DNA of 64,000 nucleotides from Streptomyces sp. BK340 (GTDB taxonomy: Bacteria > Actinomycetota > Actinomycetes > Streptomycetales > Streptomycetaceae), in contig NZ_VISR01000038.1 of the NCBI RefSeq assembly GCF_007827595.1, positions 1-64,000 on the forward strand, written 5' to 3'. This document shows positions 8,251 to 16,091 of the stretch, one piece after another; position 1 is the first letter of the stretch; every line of letters starts with the position of its first letter. The notes under the pieces are model-generated. The model was not told the origin of the DNA. It did no database searches and saw only the letters and a list, made by a program, of their open reading frames with translations. Position numbers and translations under genes: made by a program.

Positions 8251-11200
8251 TCACCAGCCCGAGGCGGTGTAGACGACGGCGCGGGCCGGGCGCTCGCCCC
8301 AGGCGAGTTCCCGCAGCAGGGCCGCGGTGCCCTCGTCGGGGTCGATCAGCTTGACTCCGCGGCGGGCGTACTCCCGGCCCAGTTCCTCGCCGACCATGCC
8401 GCCGTGGAGGCCGGCGGGTGCCCAGGGGCCCCAGTGGACGGTGAGCGCGCGGTGGCCGGTGCGCGCGGCCCAGTCGGCGCCGAGGCGTTCCAGTGCGTCG
8501 TTGGCGGCGGCGTAGTCGGCCTGGCCGCGGTTGCCGAGGACGGCCGCGATGCTGCCGAACAGCACGGTGAATCCCGGTCCGTCGGGCAGGTCCTCCAGGG
8601 CGCTGAGCAGCGCGGCGGCCCCGGCCGTCTTCGTGCCGTACACGCGCCGGAAGGAGTCGGGGCTCTTCTCGGCGATCAGCCGGTCCTCGATCACCCCGGC
8701 GGCGAAGACGACGCCGTCGAGCCGGCCGTGTTCGGCGTGGATCTCCTTGACGGCCTGGAGCGCGGCGTCCCGCTCGCGGAAGTCGACCGAGCGGTAGCGG
8801 GCCTCGCTGCCGAGGGCGGCGAGTTCTGCGAGAGTGGCGGCGATCTCCCGCTGGGCGAGGACGAGTTCGGCCGCCCGGTTGGCCTCCGCCGGCTTGAGCG
8901 AGCCGTTCGCGGCGAGCGCGGCGCGCAGTTCGACGGCGGTGCGGGCTGCGGCGATCGCCGGGGTCTCGGGCGCGGTGGGAGCGGGGGTGCGGCCGACCAG
9001 CTCGACACGACAGCGGCTCGCGGCGGCCAGCGCGACGGCGAATCTCGCCGTGATGCCCCGGGCGCCCCCGACCAGCAGTACCACGGAGTCCCGGTCCAGG
9101 CCGAGCGCGGCGGCCTCGGCGGCACCGTCCGCGGCGGGTCCCGCACCGGTGCTGCCGAGCGGGCCCAGGGGCGCGGCCACCAGTTCGAGACCGTGCCGCT
9201 GTCCGGTGTCCGTACGCAGGACGACGGGGGCCGGCTCCGGCGCGAGCAGCTCGGCGAGCAGGGCTTCGGCGACGGCCCCGGGGGCGGTGTCGGGGACGGT
9301 GACGATCCGGGCGAGGGTGTCGGGGTACTCCCGGGCGACGCTGCGGAAGAGGCCGTGGAGACCGGCCGACCGGGTCGCCGCCTCGCCGTCGGCCGGCTGC
9401 ACGGCCAGCAGGCTGCGCGGTGCGCGGGCCAGGGCCGCCTGCAGCACGGGGAAGGCCTCGGGCAGCACCGGAAGCTCGGGACCGGGAAGCGCGCCCAGGT
9501 ACAGGACGCCGTCGACTCTGCCGTCGGCCTCGCCGAGGAGGTGGGCCCGGTCGACGGTCACCGCGTCGGCGCCGTGCGCCCGGAGCCGTTCCGCGACCTC
9601 GGCCGCCGCTCCCCCGCCGTCCCCGAGCAGCACGAACCGGGCGCCGGAGAGGGTCGTGGCCGGGTCGGCCGAGGGGTACGGAAGGGGCACCGGGAGCAGT
9701 TCGCAGCGCTTCGGGGCTTCACCGAGGGGTGTGTGCTCGTGCGGGGCCGCCGGTTCCCGGCCGGCTGCTGCGCCGGCCTCCGGACCGGCACCGGCGCCCC
9801 CGCCGACCCGCGCCGTCAGCCAGGCCGTCACCGACGCCGCCGTGCGCGCCTTGGCCAGCTCCTCCAGCTCCGCGTCGTCCAGGATCTCCGCTCCGCCGGC
9901 GATCCCGAGGCGTCTGGCGAGTTCGCCCGCTATCTCGGCCCGCTTGATCGAGTCGATGCTCAGATCCGCCTCCAGGTCGAGGTCGGGCTCGATCATGTCG
10001 ACGGGGTATCCGGTGCGCTCGCTGATGATCTCCAGGACGACACGCTCGACGTCGTGCTCGGGCTCGGCGGGTTCGGGCGACGGCAGTGCGGCGGGTGGCA
10101 GCCGGGCCGGCTCGGGGAGCACGGCCTGTGGTGGCGCTGCGGGGGCGGCCGGGGCCTGCGGGGCCGCTCCGGGCGCGGCGCCGAAGTAGGTGAGCAGCAC
10201 GTCACGCTGGGCGGCGATCATCTCCCGGCTGGTGCGCAGGAATTCGGAGATCAGGGCGTCCTGGCCGGCCGGGGCACCGTGCTGCGGGTTCGTCGTCACA
10301 GTCGTCTCCACGACTCGTCGGGCCGGTGCGAGAGCACCGGGCAGGAGTGCTCCGTCGGCGGTGCGGACGAGGTGTCCGTCGACCGTCCAGCCGGGCCGCC
10401 GCGGCGCCGGCGTACGGAGCGCGTCGACGGCGTCGCGGCCCCTGAAGAGCCAGGCGGTGCGCACCGGCAGCCCTGCGAGGGCCAGCTGGGCGAGGGCGTC
10501 GAGCCAGCCGGGCAGACCGCTGTCGGCGCGGGGTTCGCAGGCGACGGTGCGATGCGGACGGTCCCCGAGGATCCGGCCGACGAGCCGGGTGAGGACCGTG
10601 CCGGGGCCCGCCTCCACGAAGATCCGCGCTCCCGCCTCGTACATCGCCTCGATCTGGGCGGCGAAGGCGACCGGCGCGCCGATCTGTGCGGCGAGTTCAC
10701 CGCGTACGGCGTCGGCGTCCTGCGGGTACGGGGCTGCGGTGCGGTTGGCCCAGACGGGGAACTCGGGGGCCCGTACGGCCTTGTCCGCGAGGACCTTGGC
10801 GAACCGCTCGCCGGCGGCGGCCACCACCGGGCTGTGGAAGGCACAGGCGACCGGGATGCGACGCACCCCGAGGCCCGCCTCGCGCAACAGGCCCACGGCG
10901 GTCTCGACTTCGGCCGTGGGGCCCGAGATCACTGACTGGTCGGGCGAGTTGTGGTTGGCGACGACGACCGACTCGGGCGCCCCCGCGGCGCGCAGGGCGC
11001 CTGCGACGGTCTCGGCCCCGGCTCCGACGGCGGCCATGGTGCCGGGTTCGTCGCCCGCGGCCGCCAGGATCGCGCTCGCACGCTCGGTGCTCAGTTCCAG
11101 CAGGGTCTCCGGGTCGAGGGCTCCGGCGGCGCTCAGCGCGACCAGTTCGCCGTAGCTGTGGCCGGCCGCGAGGTCCGGCTGGACGCCCGCCGCGGTGAGG

Positions 11201-14200
11201 AAGGCGTGGGCGGCGAGGCCGGTGATGCCGAGCGCGGGCTGTGCGGCCCGGGTGTCGGTGAGGTCGGCCCGGTGGCGCTCGCGGGCGGCCTCGTCGAAGG
11301 CGGCGGGCGGGTACAGGGTGTCGGCGTGGGCGCGGCCGAGGTGCAGGTAGTGGCGCAGCTCGGGCAGGGCGACCAGCAGGTCGGCGAGCATGCCGGGCCG
11401 CTGGCTGCCCTGGCCGGGGAAGAGGAAGGCGACCTCGGCCCCGCCCTCGACGGGGCTGCCGGCAGCCGGTTCGTGTTCCCCGGCGAGGACGCGTCTCAGC
11501 TGCCCCGTCAGGTCGTCGACGTCGCGGGCCACGACGGCTGCCCGCACCGGTTCGTGGGAGGTGTCCGCGCGCCGGGCGGCGGCGAGCGCGAGGTCACGCA
11601 GGCGCCAGGGGCGGCCGTCGGACTCGGCGGCCCGCAGGATCTCCTCGATCTCCCGGTGGGCCGCGGACGTGTCCTTGCCGCGGAACAGGAACAGCTCGGC
11701 GGGCCAGGCGTCCAGGGTCTGCTGCGGCGGTGCGGCGCCGTCGTAAGCACCCACCACCACATGGAAGTTGGTTCCGCCGAAGCCGAACGCGCTGACTCCG
11801 GCGAACCGTTCCGCCGCCGGGGCCGCCCAGGGCTGGGCGCGGGTGTGGAAGGCGAAGGGGCTCTCCTCCTGCGACCAGGCCGGATTGGGCCGCTCGAGGT
11901 GGAGGGTGGGCGGCTTGACGCCGGTGTGCAGGGCGAGGGTGGTCTTGATCAGGCCCGCGAGTCCGGCGGCGCACTTGGTGTGCCCGATCTGCGACTTGAC
12001 CGAGCCGAGCGCGCAGGCACCGGTTTCGGCGCCCGCCTCGGCGAACACCTCGCTGAGTACGGTGAGTTCGGTGCGGTCCCCGACGACCGTGCCGGTGCCG
12101 TGCGCCTCGACCAGGCCGACCTCGGCGGGCGAGACGCCTGCGTTGCGGTAGGCGCGCACGAGCGCGGCCCGCTGTCCTTCGGGGCGTGGTGCGGTCAGGC
12201 CGAGGGAGCGGCCGTCGCTCGCGGAGCCGAGGCCCTTGATCACGCCGTAGACACGGTCGCCGTCGCGCTCGGCGTCCGCGAGCCGTTTGAGGACCACGCA
12301 GGCCACGCCCTCACCGAGGGCGATGCCGTCGGCGGAACCGTCGAAGGCGCGGGAGCGGCCGGTCGGCGAGAGGGCGTGCACCGAGGAGAACAGGACGAAG
12401 TCGTTGATGCCGTTGTGCAGGTCGGCCCCGCCGCACAGCACGACGTCGCTGCTGCCGGAGACGAGTTCCTTGCAGGCCACGTCCAGCGCGGCGAGTGAGG
12501 AGGCGCAGGCCGCGTCGACGGTGTAGTTGGCGCCGCCGAGGTCCAGCCGGTTCGCTATGCGGCCGGAGATGACGTTGGCGAGCATGCCGGGGAAGGAGTC
12601 CTCGGTCAGCCGCGGCAGCTGCTCCTCGAGACCGTCGGGGACCCTGCCGTAGTACGACGGGAGGACGGCGCGCAGGGTGGCGGCGTTGGACAGGTCGCTG
12701 CCCGCCTCCGCGCCGAAGACGACGGAGGTGCGCGAGCGGTCGAACGTCCGCCCCCGGTCGCCGTATCCGGCGTCGTCCAGGGCCCTGCGGGCGGCCTCCA
12801 GGGACAGCAGCTGGACCGGCTCGATGCTGCCGAGGGAGGCGGGCGGGATGCCGTAGCCCAGCGGGTCGAAGGGGATGCGGGGCAGGAAACCGCCCCACTT
12901 GGACGCCGTGGTGCCTGCCTCGTGGTGCACGGCCGGGTCCCACCGGTCTGCCGGGACCTCGGTGACGGCGTCGTGTCCCGTGACGACGTTGGCCCAGAAG
13001 GTGGCGAGGTCGGGGGCCTCGGGGAACATGCAGGCCATGCCGACGACGGCGACGTCGAGCGGGGCGGGGGGCGCGGGTTCGCAGGCCCGCGGACGGGCGG
13101 GGCGGGGAGCGCGGGCGGCGAGGAGGCCGGCGGCGCCGTCGGTGACGGCGTGATGCAGTTCCGCGAGGGTGGTGACCGCCGAGCGCAGGACGGCGACCTC
13201 ACCGGCCATGAACATCCCGTCGCTGAGCTGCCGTTCCTCGTCGACCCCGGTCAACTCGCCCTGCTCCGAGCGCTCGACGCCCTTGCTGGCGATGCGCAGC
13301 CGCCCGACGTTGAGCCGCTCCAGCGACTCCCACACCTCCCGGTCGGGCAGTCCGGACGCGCGTAGCCCTGCCTCGCGAACGCGGTAGTCCGTGGTGAAGG
13401 GGCTGGGGACGCAGCGGGTGGCGTGGCCGGGTGCGGTCTCCAGCAGCGCGGTCGTGGTGGCGGTCAGGACCTGCCGTTGGAAGAGCGGCTGGATCGCGCC
13501 ATGTGCCACCGCCTCCTCGGTGAACAGGTAGGCGGTGCCCATGAGGACGCCCACGGCGGCACCCCGGGCGGTGAGCGGTGCGGCCAGGGCGGCGGTCATC
13601 GCGGCGGACCGCTCGTCGTGGATCCCGCCCGCGAAGAACACCTCCAGCTGCCGCGCGGTCCCTGCGTCGGCTTCGCTGGCCAGGAAGTCTTCCAGCACGG
13701 CGAGTTGGGCCTCCCACAGCGGGAAGGAGGCGCGCGGTCCGACGTGACCGCCGCACTCGGAGCCCTCGAACACGAACCGGCGCGCCCCGGCCTGCAGGAA
13801 CTGCCGCAGCAGTCCCGGCGAGGGCACGTGCAGGTAGGTGCGGATCCCGGCCCGCTCCAGCGCCTCGGCCTGGGCGGGCCGGCCGCCCGCGATGATCGCG
13901 TGCGTGGGGCGCAGTTCCCGTACGGCTTCCAGCTGGGCGTTCCTGATGTCCTCGGGCGCGAAGCCGAGCACTCCCACACCCCAGGGCCGCCCGTCGAGCA
14001 CGGCACGCGCCTCGGTCAGCATCACCCGGGTCCGCTCGCCGTCGGCGAGGGCCAGCGCCAGGAAGGGCAGCGCCCCGTCCGCGGCGACGGCGGCGGCGAA
14101 GCCCGCCTGATCGCTCACCCGCGTCATGGGACCCTGCGCGACGGGGAGCCGGGTACCGAGGGCACGGCTCATGGGGGAGCCGGGGAGCAGGGCACTGGCG

Positions 14201-15657
14201 GGGCCGTGGTCGACAGGCTTGGGCGAGGGGGCGTCACACGATTCGGCCGGGCGCTCGTCGAACGACTCGGCCGGACCAGCGGCGGCCGCAGCCGAGCCGC
14301 TGTGAGCCACTGCCGACGCACCGAAGAGCGCTGCGGAACCACCATCGGCCGCTACCGCACCACCGCCGACCGCTCCCGCCCCAGCAAGCGGCGCCGCCGA
14401 CCCCCCGTCGGCCACTCCCGACGCACCCAAGGACCCCGCGGAACCACCATCGGCCGCTACCGCACCACCGCCGACCGCTCCCGCCCCAGCAAGCGGCGAC
14501 GCCGAGCCACCGTCGGCCACTGCCAACCCGTCGTCGACCGCTACCGACCCACCAAACGGCGCTGCCGACTCACCATCCGCGACTGCCGCCCCACCATCGG
14601 CTGCTACCGGCCCGCCGCCGACCACTACCGACCCACGGTCGGCCGACCCGGCCGACCCGCCGCCGTGCGACTCCGCCGGGCCGCGGCCGGCAGACTCGGC
14701 CGACCCGCCGCCCGCCGGCCTCCCGGGCCCGGAATCCGCCCGCGTCGGCCTGTGGCCGTCCGCGCCCGCGTCCTCCGCCGCGTCCGCGCCCGCGTCCTCC
14801 GCCGCCCCGACGACCTCCCGGATCGCCGCCCGTATCTCGCGCACGGTCCGCCGTACGTCCCCCCACCGATCGGCGAACCGCGCTGCCAGGAAGCCGTCCT
14901 GGCCCACCGGCAGGAGCTGGCGGCGCAGGTCGCGCGCGCCGAGCAGGGAGGCGACCGCCTCGGCGTCGTCCGGGGGCGCAGGCGGGGCGTCCGGTCCGCG
15001 TCGGCGCAGTACCCGGTGCCCGGCGACGACCACGGTCTCGGAACCGTCCAGGGACCTCAATGCGGCCCGCACCGCCTCCGGCAGCCGGGACTCGGCCAGC
15101 AGGGCCAGTTGGCTGTCGAGGACGACACCGGCCGCTCCGCCGGCCACCGCGGCCGCGGCCGTACGCGGCCCGATGCCCCCGCAGGCCCAGACGGGGACCT
15201 TCAACCCGCCCTCGGCCAGCAGCAGTTGGAGCAGGACGAAGGTACTCAGCCCGCCGACCCGGCCGCCGCTCTCGGCGCCTCGCGCGATCAGCCCATGAGC
15301 CCCGGCCCGCACCGCTTCCCGGGCCTGCGTCAGGTCGGTGACCTCCGCCAGCACCCGGTACCGCGCGGCCACTTCGCCCACGTTCCAGGGCGCGTCCCGC
15401 GCGAGGACCACGGTGTCGGGGGCACCGCCGAGTTCGCCGGGGTCCAGTGCGCAGCGTCCGGTCACCCGTACACCGAAGGGCCCCGGCGCCGATCTGCTCA
15501 GCCGGTGCAGCTCTTCGCGGGATCGCCGGTCGCCGTCGCCGAGGTCGAGGATGCCGAGCGCGCCGGCGCCGCAGGCTGCCACGGCCGGCCCGGCGTCGGG
15601 TTCTCCGAAGGGGGTGAGGCACAGGATCAGGTCTTGGGCGCGCACGGGCGAGGTCAT
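8251..15657 (-). CDS. PUFA/HglE-like megasynthase: NMO-NMO-KS-AT-ACP-KR
   Basis: A 2468-aa synthase. Domains in order: a nitronate-monooxygenase/PfaD-like barrel (about 5-230); a Gly/Ala/Asp-rich low-complexity linker (about 286-476); a second, fuller PfaD-like barrel (about 480-840, with SECGGHVG); a ketosynthase (active Cys near 1049, EAHGTGT, GHTKCAAG); an acyltransferase (GHSYGE near 1500); one PUFA-type carrier domain (DLSIDSIKR near 1902); and a C-terminal ketoreductase (GGARGI near 2199, then YAAAN). It would extend and reduce an acyl chain, with the flavin barrels as likely enoyl reductases. An in-frame GTG lies 69 bases upstream, but the promoter at 15730-15759 would start RNA at about 15723, so the ATG at 15657, preceded by GGAG, is chosen. 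Confidence 0.92.
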   Translation of the reverse strand: MTSPVRAQDLILCLTPFGEPDAGPAVAACGAGALGILDLGDGDRRSREELHRLSRSAPGPFGVRVTGRCALDPGELGGAPDTVVLARDAPWNVGEVAARYRVLAEVTDLTQAREAVRAGAHGLIARGAESGGRVGGLSTFVLLQLLLAEGGLKVPVWACGGIGPRTAAAAVAGGAAGVVLDSQLALLAESRLPEAVRAALRSLDGSETVVVAGHRVLRRRGPDAPPAPPDDAEAVASLLGARDLRRQLLPVGQDGFLAARFADRWGDVRRTVREIRAAIREVVGAAEDAGADAAEDAGADGHRPTRADSGPGRPAGGGSAESAGRGPAESHGGGSAGSADRGSVVVGGGPVAADGGAAVADGESAAPFGGSVAVDDGLAVADGGSASPLAGAGAVGGGAVAADGGSAGSLGASGVADGGSAAPLAGAGAVGGGAVAADGGSAALFGASAVAHSGSAAAAAGPAESFDERPAESCDAPSPKPVDHGPASALLPGSPMSRALGTRLPVAQGPMTRVSDQAGFAAAVAADGALPFLALALADGERTRVMLTEARAVLDGRPWGVGVLGFAPEDIRNAQLEAVRELRPTHAIIAGGRPAQAEALERAGIRTYLHVPSPGLLRQFLQAGARRFVFEGSECGGHVGPRASFPLWEAQLAVLEDFLASEADAGTARQLEVFFAGGIHDERSAAMTAALAAPLTARGAAVGVLMGTAYLFTEEAVAHGAIQPLFQRQVLTATTTALLETAPGHATRCVPSPFTTDYRVREAGLRASGLPDREVWESLERLNVGRLRIASKGVERSEQGELTGVDEERQLSDGMFMAGEVAVLRSAVTTLAELHHAVTDGAAGLLAARAPRPARPRACEPAPPAPLDVAVVGMACMFPEAPDLATFWANVVTGHDAVTEVPADRWDPAVHHEAGTTASKWGGFLPRIPFDPLGYGIPPASLGSIEPVQLLSLEAARRALDDAGYGDRGRTFDRSRTSVVFGAEAGSDLSNAATLRAVLPSYYGRVPDGLEEQLPRLTEDSFPGMLANVISGRIANRLDLGGANYTVDAACASSLAALDVACKELVSGSSDVVLCGGADLHNGINDFVLFSSVHALSPTGRSRAFDGSADGIALGEGVACVVLKRLADAERDGDRVYGVIKGLGSASDGRSLGLTAPRPEGQRAALVRAYRNAGVSPAEVGLVEAHGTGTVVGDRTELTVLSEVFAEAGAETGACALGSVKSQIGHTKCAAGLAGLIKTTLALHTGVKPPTLHLERPNPAWSQEESPFAFHTRAQPWAAPAAERFAGVSAFGFGGTNFHVVVGAYDGAAPPQQTLDAWPAELFLFRGKDTSAAHREIEEILRAAESDGRPWRLRDLALAAARRADTSHEPVRAAVVARDVDDLTGQLRRVLAGEHEPAAGSPVEGGAEVAFLFPGQGSQRPGMLADLLVALPELRHYLHLGRAHADTLYPPAAFDEAARERHRADLTDTRAAQPALGITGLAAHAFLTAAGVQPDLAAGHSYGELVALSAAGALDPETLLELSTERASAILAAAGDEPGTMAAVGAGAETVAGALRAAGAPESVVVANHNSPDQSVISGPTAEVETAVGLLREAGLGVRRIPVACAFHSPVVAAAGERFAKVLADKAVRAPEFPVWANRTAAPYPQDADAVRGELAAQIGAPVAFAAQIEAMYEAGARIFVEAGPGTVLTRLVGRILGDRPHRTVACEPRADSGLPGWLDALAQLALAGLPVRTAWLFRGRDAVDALRTPAPRRPGWTVDGHLVRTADGALLPGALAPARRVVETTVTTNPQHGAPAGQDALISEFLRTSREMIAAQRDVLLTYFGAAPGAAPQAPAAPAAPPQAVLPEPARLPPAALPSPEPAEPEHDVERVVLEIISERTGYPVDMIEPDLDLEADLSIDSIKRAEIAGELARRLGIAGGAEILDDAELEELAKARTAASVTAWLTARVGGGAGAGPEAGAAAGREPAAPHEHTPLGEAPKRCELLPVPLPYPSADPATTLSGARFVLLGDGGGAAAEVAERLRAHGADAVTVDRAHLLGEADGRVDGVLYLGALPGPELPVLPEAFPVLQAALARAPRSLLAVQPADGEAATRSAGLHGLFRSVAREYPDTLARIVTVPDTAPGAVAEALLAELLAPEPAPVVLRTDTGQRHGLELVAAPLGPLGSTGAGPAADGAAEAAALGLDRDSVVLLVGGARGITARFAVALAAASRCRVELVGRTPAPTAPETPAIAAARTAVELRAALAANGSLKPAEANRAAELVLAQREIAATLAELAALGSEARYRSVDFRERDAALQAVKEIHAEHGRLDGVVFAAGVIEDRLIAEKSPDSFRRVYGTKTAGAAALLSALEDLPDGPGFTVLFGSIAAVLGNRGQADYAAANDALERLGADWAARTGHRALTVHWGPWAPAGLHGGMVGEELGREYARRGVKLIDPDEGTAALLRELAWGERPARAVVYTASGW
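14333..14498 (-). repeat. 61-bp exact direct repeat coding a 35-residue linker period
   Basis: Bases 14333-14393 and 14438-14498 are identical 61-mers 105 bases (35 codons) apart, inside the linker between the two flavin barrels. Each codes for PLAGAGAVGGGAVAADGGSA or nearly so. The surrounding 550 bases are diverged versions of the same Gly/Ala/Ser/Asp text, so the linker has probably grown by slippage or unequal recombination. Confidence 0.9.
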
Positions 15658-15729
15658 GATGCTCCGAAGAATCGGCAAGACAGCACGGTGGGGGGTGTGC
15701 GGCAGGACTCTCTGGTGCGAGGCCACCGG

Positions 15730-15759
15730 AACCTAGCGAGCTGCTTACTGGCGGGTCAA
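15730..15759 (-). promoter_or_regulatory. Promoter of the megasynthase operon
   Basis: Reading on the minus strand, TTGACC (15759-15754) and TAGGTT (15735-15730) are separated by 18 bases, close to the vegetative sigma consensus. Transcription would begin near 15723, giving a 66-base leader before the ATG at 15657. This excludes the in-frame GTG at 15726 as the start. Confidence 0.65.
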
Positions 15760-16056
15760 TAACGCCGCGTCCTTTTCGCGGACGGTGGCATCGATTCGGC
15801 CAGCTCGCCGAATTCCCCCACAAGCGTCGAAAATCAGAGCAATCCCCGTCCGCCGCATGACCGTACGGCCGCGCCGAACCTCTCGGCACACCCCCACAAG
15901 CCCGTCAAAGCGCCGGGCATATTCACCGTGGACTCACCGGGCGGCAACGTCACGGGACACGGGATCGGTTTCTGTAAATTCCGCGTGACTTCAGCCCGGT
16001 GGCTCGATCCCGGTGCACCCCGAGCGGGGCGGCGAGTCGGCCGGAGGACGGCGTGC

Positions 16057-16086
16057 GAGGGCCACCACGTGTCCGTGGTGGCCCTC
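16057..16086 (-). terminator. Hairpin terminator of the ricin-domain protein gene
   Basis: A perfect 13-bp stem (GAGGGCCACCACG with its complement) and a 4-base loop begin 5 bases after the stop at 16092. There is no T-tract, as is usual in Streptomyces. Confidence 0.8.
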
Positions 16087-16091
16087 CGGCG

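Larger units (their letters stand above)
15658..16091. other. Intergenic region upstream of the biosynthetic operon
   Basis: This 434-base stretch holds the operon promoter and a 66-base leader at its left end and the terminator of the preceding gene at its right end (both listed separately). In between no coding frame is supported. The stretch 15770-16050 is plain intergenic sequence with no repeat or operator that I can see. Confidence 0.6.

Noticed and set aside
106..15657. Modular type I PKS or NRPS assembly line
   Set aside because: There is only one carrier domain in the megasynthases, PUFA-type DSIK sequence, flavin reductase barrels and no docking or condensation domains.
13423..15762. 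779-codon plus-strand open frame opposite the large synthase
   Set aside because: Antisense shadow: repeats in it (Arg/Thr/Pro-rich) are just the complement of the low-complexity linker.
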